Shown: positions 1-8,019 of the stretch, in pieces
Numbering within the stretch: the first letter of the stretch is position 1
How the letters are laid out: the number at the start of each line of letters is the position of its first letter
Source: Desulfotignum sp.
GTDB taxonomy: Bacteria; Desulfobacterota; Desulfobacteria; Desulfobacterales; Desulfobacteraceae
Length of the DNA: 33,356 nucleotides
Direction of reading: 5' to 3'
Assembly: GCA_011390635.1 (NCBI GenBank)
Contig: JAABSA010000039.1
Location: forward strand, 1 to 33,356
Notes under the pieces: model-generated
Seen by the model: only the letters and a program-made list of their open reading frames with translations
What the model was told of the DNA's origin: nothing
Database searches by the model: none
Made by a program: the position numbers and the translations under genes

Positions 1-1343
1 AGGTTGAGATATTCAGCTGCCTTGCTTTTGTTGCCGCCGGCCAGTTCCATGGCTTTTTTCAGGTAGGCTGACTCGATGGTGGACAGAATTTCATCTAAAT
101 CCACGCCCTGCTCCACCTCGTCCAGGTTGAACCGCCGGTCTTCCACCACCTCGATCCACCGCCGTTTTTTGTGCATGGAAATGGTGAGACTTTCGGGCAG
201 GATGATGTTGGTGGAGGACAGGGCCACCGAGCGTTCAATCAGGTTTTCCAGCTCCCGGACATTGCCGGGAAACGAGTATTTGTTGAGAAAATCGATGGCA
301 TAGGAGGAGAGCTTCACAATATCCTTGCCCATTTTTTTAGAATATTTTTCTGCAAAGTGCTGGGCCAGGATGGCCACATCCCCTTTTCTGTCCCGCAGGG
401 GCGGTACCTTGATGGGAATGACATTGAGGCGGAAGAACAGGTCTTCTCTGAACCGGCCTTCAATCACCTCCTCTTCCAGTCTCTTGTTGGTGGCGGAAAT
501 AATGCGCACATCCACTTTTATTTCACTGGTGCCGCCCACAGGCTTGAAAGCGGTTTCCTGGACCGCCCGCAGCAGCTTCACCTGGAGCAGCGGAGAAAGC
601 TCCCCGATCTCATCCAGAAAGATCGTGCCCTGATCGGCGGCCTCGAACAATCCTTTTTTATCCACCACCGCACCGGTGAAAGATCCCCTGACATGGCCGA
701 AAAATTCGCTTTCCATGAGGGTATCCGGGATACCGCCGCAGTTGACTACCACAAAGGGTTTGTCTTTGCGGTCGGAATTTTCATGAATGGCCCGGGCGAT
801 GAGTTCCTTGCCGGTACCGCTTTCCCCTGTGACGAGCACATTGGTCTTGGTGGGGCTGACCTGCTGGATGCGTTTAAAAATGGCGGCCATGCCCGGACTT
901 TTGCCGACAATACGGTTGAAATGCAGCTGGTCCTTGAGTTCAGAGCTGCGGTGCTCTCTTTCCTGCTCCAGGGTCTGGAGGGCCAGTGCCCTGGCGATGG
1001 TCTGGCGCAGCTCATCATTGTCAAAGGGCTTGGGAACAAAATCATATGCCCCCTCATTCATGGCTTTTACGGCAATTTCCGTGGTGGAATAGGCGGAAAT
1101 CATGATGACCACGGTGTCTGGGTGCTGTTTTTTTACCTCTTTTAATACATCCAGCCCGGTGATATCCCCCAGACGGATATCACACAGTACCAGGTCATAG
1201 GCATCTTTCCGGATCAGGTTCAATGCCTGCTTGCCGTTTTTGGCGCAAAAAACCCGGTAATTTTCCCTGGCCAGCAGCAGTTCCAGAAACTCCCGCATGC
1301 TTTCGTCATCATCCACCACCAGTATGTTGTATTCATCACTCAT
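1..1343 (-). CDS. Sigma-54-dependent response regulator (NtrC/AtoC family), C-terminus cut by window edge
   Basis: A cytoplasmic two-component transcription activator that would be phosphorylated by a partner histidine kinase and drive open-complex formation by sigma-54 RNA polymerase. About 447 codons are present. The receiver domain covers residues 1-120, with acidic residues at 11-13, the phospho-acceptor D55 and K105. The AAA+ domain follows, with Walker A GESGTGKE (173-180), the sigma-54 contact loop as GSFTGA (220-225; the usual form is GAFTGA) and Walker B IFLDEIGE near 241-248. The first helix of a Fis-type HTH (AGGNKSKAAEYLN) is visible at the left edge, so only a few tens of residues are missing. 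ATG at 1343 was chosen because the receiver fold starts there. The Shine-Dalgarno is weak (GGGA about 11 nt upstream), and a small ORF ends in the ATGA overlap at the start. No kinase gene lies in the window, so the signal and targets are unknown. Confidence 0.95.
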   Translation of the reverse strand, partial: MSDEYNILVVDDDESMREFLELLLARENYRVFCAKNGKQALNLIRKDAYDLVLCDIRLGDITGLDVLKEVKKQHPDTVVIMISAYSTTEIAVKAMNEGAYDFVPKPFDNDELRQTIARALALQTLEQEREHRSSELKDQLHFNRIVGKSPGMAAIFKRIQQVSPTKTNVLVTGESGTGKELIARAIHENSDRKDKPFVVVNCGGIPDTLMESEFFGHVRGSFTGAVVDKKGLFEAADQGTIFLDEIGELSPLLQVKLLRAVQETAFKPVGGTSEIKVDVRIISATNKRLEEEVIEGRFREDLFFRLNVIPIKVPPLRDRKGDVAILAQHFAEKYSKKMGKDIVKLSSYAIDFLNKYSFPGNVRELENLIERSVALSSTNIILPESLTISMHKKRRWIEVVEDRRFNLDEVEQGVDLDEILSTIESAYLKKAMELAGGNKSKAAEYLN

Positions 1344-1516
1344 GCATTGTAGTCCCAAAAATGGTTGGATTCAAACCTGTTGTTCAGCCATTTTGTCATG
1401 CAATCCTGCAGCAGCGGTTCAGCGAACCCCCAACCACAGGTCCAGCCCGTGAATACCCAAGATACGGGCATCCGGGCAATGCGGCCGTCAGGGGTGTTGA
1501 AAGACAATTTTACCAT
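1340..1516 (-). CDS. Possible 58-residue small protein between pyrC and the response regulator
   Basis: An open frame of 58 codons starts at ATG 1516, overlaps the last 29 bases of pyrC, and stops at TGA 1342-1340, which overlaps the response regulator ATG in the four-base ATGA arrangement. The predicted product is rich in aromatic residues (five Trp) with two Cys, and contains the stretch MPVSWVFTGWTCGWGF. I do not recognise a family. Its own Shine-Dalgarno is poor. It may be a translation-coupling leader for the response regulator, a real small protein, or chance. The geometry is seen directly; function is unknown. Confidence 0.3.
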   Translation of the reverse strand: MVKLSFNTPDGRIARMPVSWVFTGWTCGWGFAEPLLQDCMTKWLNNRFESNHFWDYNA

Positions 1517-2786
1517 CCACCATGGTGGTCACCGCCCTTCCCTGGACCGCCATGCCGCCAAAAGGCGTGTTTTGGCTTTTGGACACAAACCGGCCTGGAT
1601 CTATGGTATGTTTTTTTTCCAGATCAATCAGGGTCAGGTCCGCCCGGCTGCCGGAGATAATATCATTGTTCATGCCCAGGATCCGTGCCGGATTTTTTGC
1701 CATTTTCCGGACCAGGTCTTCCAGGGTCAAAAAACCATCGTGCACCAGCTTCAACGACAGGGACAAAGAGGTTTCAAGTCCCACAATCCCAAAAGCCGCC
1801 TGGTCGAACTCCAGGTCTTTTTCCTCTTTGCTGTGGGGGGCATGGTCGGATGCAATGGCATCAATGGTGCCGTCGACCAGACCCTGGATCACCGCCTGCC
1901 GGTCCTCCTCAGAGCGCAGAGGCGGGTTCATCTTGAAATGGGTGTCATAGTCTTTGACATCTTCATCAATCAGGGTGAAGTAATGGGGTGCGGTTTCACA
2001 GGTCACCCGGATGCCCTGCTGCTTTGCCCAACGGATGAGGTCGATGGATTCTTTGCAGCTGATGTGGCAGAAATGCACATGGGCACCGGTGAGCTGTGAC
2101 AGCAGGATATCTCTGGCCACCATCACGGCTTCAGCAGCACTGGGGATCCCCTTGATGCCCCAGAAAGTGGCGGCAGGGCCTTCATTCATGGCACCTCCGT
2201 TCACAAGGGCGATATCTTCGGCATGGACAAACACCGGCATGGCCAGCCCGTTGCAGTATTCCAGGGCCCTCCGCATGAGCTGGGCATTTGCCACGGGCAG
2301 ACCGTCATCGGTCACCGCTTTGATGCCTGCCTGCTGCATATCCCGGATCTCCGCCAGGTTGGTGCCGGCAGAACCTTTGGATATGGCACCGGCAGGATAC
2401 ACCTTTGCCTTGTTTGCCTGCCTGGCTTTTTCCAGAATAAAGGTGGTCACCTGGGAGTTGTCATTCACCGGCACGGTATTGGGCATGGCACACACGGCAG
2501 TGAATCCGCCCCTGGCTGCCGCTGCAAGACCTGTGGCAATGGTTTCCTTGTATTCATGGCCCGGTTCCCGCAGGTGCACATGGATATCCATGAGGCCCGG
2601 CACCAGCACAAGACCTGCGGCATCGATCACCTGCACATCACCGGTATCTTCCGGCACCGCACCGGATGGCGAAGCATCGGACGGGTCCAGTATTGCAGCA
2701 ATCTGTTCACCGTCTATCAGGACATCTTTTTTTTCATCAACAGAACCCGGATCCAGGACCCGGGCACCTTTAATCAGTATCCGCAT
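1488..2786 (-). CDS. pyrC: Dihydroorotase (class I), pyrimidine synthesis
   Basis: It cyclises N-carbamoyl-L-aspartate to dihydroorotate, the third step of UMP synthesis, in the cytoplasm. The protein has 432 residues, usual for the larger class I dihydroorotases of the amidohydrolase superfamily. The metal-binding motif DIHVHLREPG (H69, H71) is intact, followed by further active-site segments HAED, HISC, APHYF and the C-terminal SDHAPHS. The ATG at 2786 has a strong Shine-Dalgarno (GGAGGAAGCAGAC then ATG). The start lies inside the 3' end of pyrB with a 17-base overlap, so the two genes are cotranscribed and probably translationally coupled, with pyrB first. In some bacteria a PyrC-like partner binds PyrB without catalysis, but the intact metal ligands here argue for an active enzyme. 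Confidence 0.96.
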   Translation of the reverse strand: MRILIKGARVLDPGSVDEKKDVLIDGEQIAAILDPSDASPSGAVPEDTGDVQVIDAAGLVLVPGLMDIHVHLREPGHEYKETIATGLAAAARGGFTAVCAMPNTVPVNDNSQVTTFILEKARQANKAKVYPAGAISKGSAGTNLAEIRDMQQAGIKAVTDDGLPVANAQLMRRALEYCNGLAMPVFVHAEDIALVNGGAMNEGPAATFWGIKGIPSAAEAVMVARDILLSQLTGAHVHFCHISCKESIDLIRWAKQQGIRVTCETAPHYFTLIDEDVKDYDTHFKMNPPLRSEEDRQAVIQGLVDGTIDAIASDHAPHSKEEKDLEFDQAAFGIVGLETSLSLSLKLVHDGFLTLEDLVRKMAKNPARILGMNNDIISGSRADLTLIDLEKKHTIDPGRFVSKSQNTPFGGMAVQGRAVTTMVDGKIVFQHP

Positions 2787-3708
2787 GTCTGCTTCCTCCT
2801 GCCACCAGATAGTAAAGGGCCATGCGCAGGGCCACCCCGTTGGTCACCTGATCCAGGATCATGGAACATGCTGCATCCGCCACATCACTGGCAATTTCCA
2901 CCCCCCGGTTCATGGGGCCCGGATGCATGACCGTCACATCTTTTGCCGCCAGGGACAGCCGGGCTTTGTTCAGGCCGAAACAGCCGGCATATTCGCGTTC
3001 CGTGGGAAATAACACATCGTTCTGACGCTCTTTTTGAATCCTGAGCATCATGATGACATCGGCATCTGCCACACACGCTTCCATGGTGGGGGCCACTGTA
3101 CAGCCCAAAGAGGCAATGCCCGCCGGGATCATGGTCTGGGGTGCGCATATTGACACGGCAGCCCCCATTTTGGAAAACCCGATGATATTGGACCGGGCCA
3201 CCCGGGAATGTGCAATATCCCCGATCATGGCAAGCTTCAGGCCCTGGAGCCTGCCTTTGTTTTCCCGGACACTCATCATATCCAGCAACGCCTGGGAGGG
3301 GTGGGCATGAATCCCGTCTCCGGCATTGATCACCGAACAATCCACCCGCCGGGCCACCTGAACTGCTGCCCCTGATGAGGAATGGCGCATGACGATCACA
3401 TCCGGCCGCATGGATTCCAGATTTTTCACCGTATCGATGAGGGTTTCCCCCTTTACCATGGAAGAACCGGTTTTGGTAATGGCCACAGAATCTGCGGACA
3501 GCCGCTTGGCGGCAATTTCAAAGGAAAGTTTGGTCCGGGTGGACGGCTCCTGGAAAAAAAGCACAATGGTTTTTCCCCGCAGGGTGGGAACCTTTTTCAC
3601 CGGCCGCTGGGAAATTTCCTTCATTCCCATGGCTGTATCCAGAATCAGAGAGATTTCATCCGGATCAAGGGAATGGATATCCAGAATATCCTTTTTCATG
3701 AATCTCAT
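2770..3708 (-). CDS. pyrB: Aspartate carbamoyltransferase catalytic subunit
   Basis: It transfers the carbamoyl group from carbamoyl phosphate to aspartate, the committed step of pyrimidine synthesis. With the start at 3708 (MRFMKKDILD) the product has 312 residues, the normal size. An ATG-like start 15 codons upstream is possible, but 3708 has a good Shine-Dalgarno (AAAGGA) at proper spacing and matches where the family begins. The carbamoyl-phosphate loop EPSTRTKLSFE is near residues 54-64, and DGIHAHPSQALLDM and HPGPMNRGVEI match conserved active-site blocks. No pyrI regulatory subunit gene is adjacent. The gene follows lepB by 79 bases, and the gap holds a short heptamer repeat. No obvious PyrR-type attenuator was found. 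Confidence 0.96.
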   Translation of the reverse strand: MRFMKKDILDIHSLDPDEISLILDTAMGMKEISQRPVKKVPTLRGKTIVLFFQEPSTRTKLSFEIAAKRLSADSVAITKTGSSMVKGETLIDTVKNLESMRPDVIVMRHSSSGAAVQVARRVDCSVINAGDGIHAHPSQALLDMMSVRENKGRLQGLKLAMIGDIAHSRVARSNIIGFSKMGAAVSICAPQTMIPAGIASLGCTVAPTMEACVADADVIMMLRIQKERQNDVLFPTEREYAGCFGLNKARLSLAAKDVTVMHPGPMNRGVEIASDVADAACSMILDQVTNGVALRMALYYLVAGGSRHADTD

Positions 3709-3761
3709 TGCACATCCTTTACAAATTTTTCCCTGCTGACCACCAACCGCCAACAGCTAAA

Positions 3762-3786
3762 AGCTAACAGCTAACAGCTAACAGCT
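3762..3786. repeat. Heptamer tandem repeat in the lepB-pyrB gap
   Basis: About 3.6 copies of AGCTAAC run in tandem just beyond the lepB stop, and a degenerate copy (AACAGCTAA) precedes them. It lies in the 5' leader of pyrB if the gene is read from its own promoter. The repeat is seen directly; no function is implied. Such short tracts can change copy number by slippage. Confidence 0.85.
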
Positions 3787-3787
3787 T

Positions 3788-4387
3788 TCATATCAACAGA
3801 TCACCGATCCGGTTCCACCGCACCCCGAACTCTTCCCTGTCCCAGGACCAGTAGATCATAAAGGCCTTGCCCTTGACGGCCGACAGGTCCACAAATCCCC
3901 AGAACCGGCTGTCATGGCTGTTGTCCCTGTTATCTCCCATGACAAACAGCTTGTCTTCCGGCACAACGATCTGTTTCATGTTATCCGCATGGGTAGGCAG
4001 GTTTGAATACATGGCATAGGGCTCATCAGCCACCGGTCTGCCGTTCACATGCAATTTTTTATCAATAATGGAAACAGTATCCCCTTCCACTGCCACCACC
4101 CGCTTGATGAAATCCTTTGACGGGTCTTCCGGGTACTTGAACACCACAATATCTCCCCTTTGGGGATCTTTGAAGGGAATCAGCACCCTGCCGTCGGTAA
4201 AGGGGATTTTTACCCCGTAAATAAATTTATTCACCAGGATCTGGTCCCCGATCTGCAGGGTTTCCAGCATGGAACCCGAAGGAATCTTAAATGCCTGCAC
4301 AACAAAGGTTCTGATGAACAGAGCAATTACAATGGCAATGAGAATGGCTTCAATATTCTCCCGCCAGGCGTTTTTCTTTTTGGCCAT
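3788..4387 (-). CDS. lepB: Signal peptidase I
   Basis: An inner-membrane serine protease that removes signal peptides from Sec- and Tat-exported proteins, with its active site on the outer face of the membrane. The product is 199 residues, a compact form. There is one N-terminal membrane helix (about residues 11-30), then IPSGSM with the nucleophile S39, the Lys general base in FIKRVVAVEGD (K95), and the C-terminal box GDNRDNSHDSRFWG. All catalytic features are present. The start is 8 bases beyond the stop of the upstream homocysteine-biosynthesis gene, so the two are probably cotranscribed. An in-operon position with pyrB and pyrC is plausible but not functionally meaningful. Confidence 0.97.
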   Translation of the reverse strand: MAKKKNAWRENIEAILIAIVIALFIRTFVVQAFKIPSGSMLETLQIGDQILVNKFIYGVKIPFTDGRVLIPFKDPQRGDIVVFKYPEDPSKDFIKRVVAVEGDTVSIIDKKLHVNGRPVADEPYAMYSNLPTHADNMKQIVVPEDKLFVMGDNRDNSHDSRFWGFVDLSAVKGKAFMIYWSWDREEFGVRWNRIGDLLI

Positions 4388-4395
4388 TTCTACCT

Positions 4396-5565
4396 CTATT
4401 GCTGCACAAACAGGTGCTGGGGTTGCCCTAAAAGGAATTTGGACCGCCTTATGGCGGACTTGAGAAGTTCTGCAATCTTTCTGGCCTTGACCATGCTTGA
4501 CAAAGGATGGGTGGAAATTTGTTGTCCTTTGACCATGATGGTGCCGCTTTTGAGTTCTGCATAGCTCACCTGGCCATAGGATCTGGACACCCCTTCGGGA
4601 TAATCATACCCGTAATCCACAATCTGGGTGAATATCTCTTCATCGGAAACAGCTGTGTATTTGAGGATTTCTTCATTGAGGATGGGAATGGGAATGCCCA
4701 GCCCCACTGACAGGGAGCACCCGTATCCCCGGATGCTCTGCCCCACCAGCCAGTCAGGGGACATCTGCTTTAGATCCCCGATAACAGACAGGGTACCGGC
4801 AGGACCCAGCGGCACCCCGTTCAGCCCCCGGTCCACAGCAGACTTGTGCTGTGTGCCGGTCCAGGTGACATACCCCTGGGCACCGCCCAGAAAAATCCGG
4901 GTGCCCAGTCCGATGGTTTTCAGGTACGGATCATTGAACAAAGGGCTCAACGCGCCTGACGTTGAATAGTTGGCATTGCCCATCCCGGGCTTCAAGGTAC
5001 CCATATAGGTATATTTGATGCGGTCCGACCGGTTCACTGCACAATTATAATTCTGGTAGGCGTTTCTGGGATTCACCAGCATGGCATTGGGAAGTTCTTT
5101 CAGGGTCATGGTTTTTTCGATGCGGCGGTTGGGGTAGCAGTCGGTGCCATAGCTTTCCGCCCGGATTTCGACCGTTTTTCCCGCCACAAGGTCCTGGATC
5201 ACATGGCCGCCGCCGTAATTGAATTCCCCGGGATGCCGCTTGTTCAAAGGATCATCATCACAGGGCTGGGTAGCCCCCAGATAGCAGTCCACCGCAGCGA
5301 TGCCCGAATAGGCAGGCACGTTGTTGAACCAGGTTTTGGAGGTGCGCACCAGGGGTTTGGACTGGCCGATGTTAATGAACGCCCCGGAAGAGCACATGGG
5401 TGCAAATGTGCCGGTGGTCACTACATCCACCTGGCTGGCCGCTTCCACGATGCCGTGTTCTTTTGCAATGCCGATGATTTCCTCGGCAGTCACCACCACG
5501 GCTTCTCCCCGGGCAATTTTTTCGTTTATCTGTTCATAGGTTTTGGTGATTTTATGATCGTTCAT
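4396..5565 (-). CDS. Homocysteine biosynthesis protein (DUF39 / HcyBio family)
   Basis: The family is known from methanogens and sulfate reducers, where it makes homocysteine by putting sulfide onto aspartate semialdehyde, replacing the O-acyl-homoserine route; a ferredoxin/NIL-domain partner normally assists. With the start at 5565 (MNDHKITKTY) it has 389 residues. A start 20 codons upstream is open, but that stretch (basic, low complexity) comes from the repeat region and does not look like family sequence. Conserved-looking cysteines are C58 (in APMCSSGAF), C94, C102 and C143 (in GTDCYPNRR), two of which are candidate catalytic thiols. Glycine-rich blocks such as FNYGGGHVIQDL and LGTRIFLGGAQGY are typical. 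No NIL/ferredoxin partner gene is next to it. The assignment is by pattern recognition and cannot be confirmed by alignment here. Confidence 0.88.
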   Translation of the reverse strand: MNDHKITKTYEQINEKIARGEAVVVTAEEIIGIAKEHGIVEAASQVDVVTTGTFAPMCSSGAFINIGQSKPLVRTSKTWFNNVPAYSGIAAVDCYLGATQPCDDDPLNKRHPGEFNYGGGHVIQDLVAGKTVEIRAESYGTDCYPNRRIEKTMTLKELPNAMLVNPRNAYQNYNCAVNRSDRIKYTYMGTLKPGMGNANYSTSGALSPLFNDPYLKTIGLGTRIFLGGAQGYVTWTGTQHKSAVDRGLNGVPLGPAGTLSVIGDLKQMSPDWLVGQSIRGYGCSLSVGLGIPIPILNEEILKYTAVSDEEIFTQIVDYGYDYPEGVSRSYGQVSYAELKSGTIMVKGQQISTHPLSSMVKARKIAELLKSAIRRSKFLLGQPQHLFVQQ

Positions 5566-5601
5566 GGCTGCCTTGTTTCTTCTCCGTAACCTGCAAGAGT
5601 A

Positions 5602-5643
5602 ACTGTCATGTTTGGTGCCGGGCACCGGCTCGGCAGGATCGCT
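5602..5643. repeat. Dispersed 42-bp repeat, copy 1
   Basis: A 42-base element in the gap between the M23 peptidase and the homocysteine-biosynthesis gene recurs 21 kb away at 26961-27002, with 39 of 42 positions identical by eye. The core contains the palindrome GGTGCCGGGCACC in this copy. Similarity seems to extend loosely about 20 bases further on the left side. It resembles a REP-type intergenic repeat; the family is not known to me. Confidence 0.85.
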
Positions 5644-5669
5644 GTCAATTACAGGATCGCTGTCAATTA
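5635..5669. repeat. 17-bp direct repeat, two copies separated by one base
   Basis: AGGATCGCTGTCAATTA occurs at 5635-5651 and again at 5653-5669. The first copy starts inside the 42-bp dispersed repeat and the second runs over the stop codon of the M23 peptidase gene. This looks like a local duplication of the repeat edge. Confidence 0.9.
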
Positions 5670-7045
5670 AAAGATTGAACTTTTATCTCATCAATTTTGG
5701 ATGTGATATTGTTTTTTATCCAGGTGGGATCCCACCATTCCAGGGGATTGACAAACACATTGTGCACAATCATGGAAAAATGCAGATGATCTCCACCGGC
5801 AAGACCAGTAAGACCGGTATTTCCGATAATATCTCCTTTTTGCACCATATCACCGGGTGACACAACCATGCTGCTTAAATGGGAATACAGACTGGCCAGA
5901 CCGAAACCATGGTCAATGATAACCGTATTGCCGAATATTCCCACCGCCTCGGCCATGATCACCCGGCCGGTATTGGCAGCGCCTATCCCGGCATTGGCAG
6001 TGGAAGCAAGATCGATTCCCATATGGAAGGAGCTGCTGATTTCTTTGCCCTTGTATTTGTAGGTGCGGCGGTCTCCGAATTGTGCCCGGGTGGCGGATCC
6101 GGGCAGCCTGGCAAACCGTCCCTGCCACAGCAGCTGGTTTGTTGTATCAGCCGGTACCTGCAGCACTTTTTCCACATTGGCTTTTCTAAGGGTGGTGTTG
6201 ATCTCCAGGAACTTTTCCAGCAGAGGATTGGGTGCGGAAGCAAAGCGGGCTTCTTTTTCCCCGAGATTGAAATCAGGCATTTTAAATTCCAGGAACTGAT
6301 CTGAAATATTGAGCACATCGGCTCTGAAATCATGGTCCCGGATATAATGATGAAATCCACGCTTGGCAGTATTTCCCGCCATATCCTCTGCAGTTACCCA
6401 CATGCGTGTTCCCGGACCCTGGGTATGGTCCAGTGCAAAAAACGCGGCAAAAATATCTTTTTTTTCAAACATGCCGGAATGGCCCGGAAAAAACCGCTCT
6501 CCCACCATCACCCCGCTTTTGACATCTTCTTCAAACAACCGGTATATGACAAGGCCGGAGCCGCCCCGTTCCACATTATGGCGCTGGGTCAACACCTGGA
6601 TCTGGGGGGGGTTGCTGTCAATAACAACTTTTTTCTCCACTAAAGTTACATTGCCTTTATTCCATCCCCGCCAGGCCTGGTCCGACACCTGGATACGGAT
6701 GAGTGCTTCTCCATCGTTCATGCCGTATTTGCGGGCTTCCACAGGAATGAGAAGCTGGTCTTCCTGCTTTTTTTCAGCGGCAAGAAGGGTGAGAACCGAT
6801 ATAAAAGGGTAGGATTTTTCCAGCAGGATTTTCTCACTTTGCTGCTGCACCAAAGAGACCCTGACATCCCTGAGGCCTGTTTGTGTATCAGTTATTTTCA
6901 GGGACAGTTCATAGCCTTCTTTCAAATACAAGGAGGGCATCTCAACATCCACCTGTGGTGCTGCGCCTTCATATTTGTATATCAACAACCAGACCAGGGG
7001 CACCAGGATGACAGCACATATCACCAGCAAAAAAACCTTCTTCAT
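5663..7045 (-). CDS. Membrane-anchored M23 (LytM-type) metallopeptidase
   Basis: Likely a periplasmic endopeptidase acting on peptidoglycan cross-links. The protein has 460 residues: an N-terminal membrane helix (about 4-23) that may act as an uncleaved anchor, a long middle region of beta-rich, Ig-like character (about 30-330), and a C-terminal M23 domain (about 335-440). The zinc site is intact: HMGID (H341, D345), SHL (H389) and HLHF (H420, H422). ATG 7045 is preferred over a TTG two codons upstream because it has AGGT at suitable spacing and gives the usual MKK start of an exported protein. Its stop falls in a direct repeat. It is divergent from kdsA, with about 157 bases between them. 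The catalytic type is clear; the exact substrate is not. Confidence 0.93.
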   Translation of the reverse strand: MKKVFLLVICAVILVPLVWLLIYKYEGAAPQVDVEMPSLYLKEGYELSLKITDTQTGLRDVRVSLVQQQSEKILLEKSYPFISVLTLLAAEKKQEDQLLIPVEARKYGMNDGEALIRIQVSDQAWRGWNKGNVTLVEKKVVIDSNPPQIQVLTQRHNVERGGSGLVIYRLFEEDVKSGVMVGERFFPGHSGMFEKKDIFAAFFALDHTQGPGTRMWVTAEDMAGNTAKRGFHHYIRDHDFRADVLNISDQFLEFKMPDFNLGEKEARFASAPNPLLEKFLEINTTLRKANVEKVLQVPADTTNQLLWQGRFARLPGSATRAQFGDRRTYKYKGKEISSSFHMGIDLASTANAGIGAANTGRVIMAEAVGIFGNTVIIDHGFGLASLYSHLSSMVVSPGDMVQKGDIIGNTGLTGLAGGDHLHFSMIVHNVFVNPLEWWDPTWIKNNITSKIDEIKVQSFN

Positions 7046-7142
7046 TAACAATACCTATTTTTTTCAAGAGGTTGGCATTACATAAGCGAAACGCCCATAA
7101 AAATACCAGCTATACCCCAACTTATCAAGGAATTTTCCATTC

Positions 7143-7169
7143 TTGACTTTTTGCATGCCAGATTATAAT
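7143..7169 (+). promoter_or_regulatory. Candidate sigma-70-type promoter for the kdsA-lpt-rpoN operon
   Basis: TTGACT (7143-7148) and a perfect TATAAT (7164-7169) lie 33 bases upstream of the kdsA start. The spacer is 15 nt, shorter than the ideal 17, so the match is suggestive rather than secure. It is the only good promoter-like element in the divergent gap. Confidence 0.5.
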
Positions 7170-7202
7170 TTGGCCCAGATGAATTCAAGATAAGGACCCC
7201 CC

Positions 7203-8015
7203 ATGAATAATTTTTTTTTTGACATGCTTGATACCCCCTCCCCCTGCTTCTTTCTGGTGGCAGGACCCTGTGTGATTGAAAACGCCGACACCACCTTTAC
7301 CATTGCACAGACATTGAAAACCATTACCCGGGCCCTGGGGATTCCCTTTATTTTCAAGGCATCCTTTGACAAAGCAAACCGCACATCGGTCCAGTCCTTT
7401 CGGGGACCGGGGTTTGAACAGGGCCTGAAAATCCTGGGCAATATAAAATCCGAACTGGATCTGCCGGTAATTTCAGACATCCATCTGCCGGACCAGGCAG
7501 CAGCTGCTGCCCGGGTACTGGATGTGATTCAGATTCCGGCATTTTTATGCCGCCAGACCGATTTGATCCTGGCGGCCTGCCGCACAGGCAAACCGGTGAG
7601 CATTAAAAAAGGCCAGTTTCTGGCCCCCCATGACTGTAAAAACATTCTTGACAAGGCTGCCACCACCGGCAATCCCCATATTGCCATCACGGAAAGAGGC
7701 ACCAGTTTTGGATACAATAACCTGGTAGTGGACTTCAGGTCCATCCATATTTTAAAACAGATGGGGGTGCCGGTGATATTTGATGCCACCCACAGTGTGC
7801 AGCTGCCCGGCGGCGGTGCCGCAGCCTCTGCAGGGGACCGGCAGTTCATTCCCACCCTGGCAAAAGCCGCCATTGCAGCAGGTGCCCACGGCCTGTTCAT
7901 GGAAACCCACCCCCATCCGGAAAAAGCGTTGTGTGACGGGCCCAACTCCATGCCCCTCAACGATATGGCAGATCTGCTCAAAACCCTTCTGGCCATTAAA
8001 AAGGTATCTGGATAA
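7203..8015 (+). CDS. kdsA: 3-deoxy-8-phosphooctulonate (Kdo-8-P) synthase, metal-dependent type
   Basis: It condenses phosphoenolpyruvate with D-arabinose 5-phosphate to give Kdo-8-phosphate, the precursor of the inner-core sugar of LPS. The protein has 270 residues, normal for KdsA. The N-terminal block is AGPCVIE with Cys at position 23; known metal-dependent enzymes carry Cys here and metal-independent ones such as E. coli carry Asn. Other ligand candidates, DATHS and METHPHPEKALCDG, are present. KASFDKANR, ISDIH and GQFLAP are typical substrate-binding blocks. ATG 7203 has an AAGGA Shine-Dalgarno. It heads a tightly packed operon; kdsC starts four bases after its stop. Confidence 0.97.
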   Translation: MNNFFFDMLDTPSPCFFLVAGPCVIENADTTFTIAQTLKTITRALGIPFIFKASFDKANRTSVQSFRGPGFEQGLKILGNIKSELDLPVISDIHLPDQAAAAARVLDVIQIPAFLCRQTDLILAACRTGKPVSIKKGQFLAPHDCKNILDKAATTGNPHIAITERGTSFGYNNLVVDFRSIHILKQMGVPVIFDATHSVQLPGGGAAASAGDRQFIPTLAKAAIAAGAHGLFMETHPHPEKALCDGPNSMPLNDMADLLKTLLAIKKVSG

Positions 8016-8019
8016 ACCC

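Noticed and set aside
171-1145. A 324-codon open frame on the plus strand opposite the response regulator
   Set aside because: The minus-strand frame has receiver, AAA+ and HTH motifs throughout; the plus frame has no recognisable domain and is a by-product of GC-rich codon use.
7072-7088. Sigma-54-like site (TTGGCATTACATAAGCG) in the kdsA upstream gap
   Set aside because: GG and GC are 10 bases apart as required, but the -12 part (AAGCG) departs from TTGCA and a better sigma-70-type element lies closer to kdsA.
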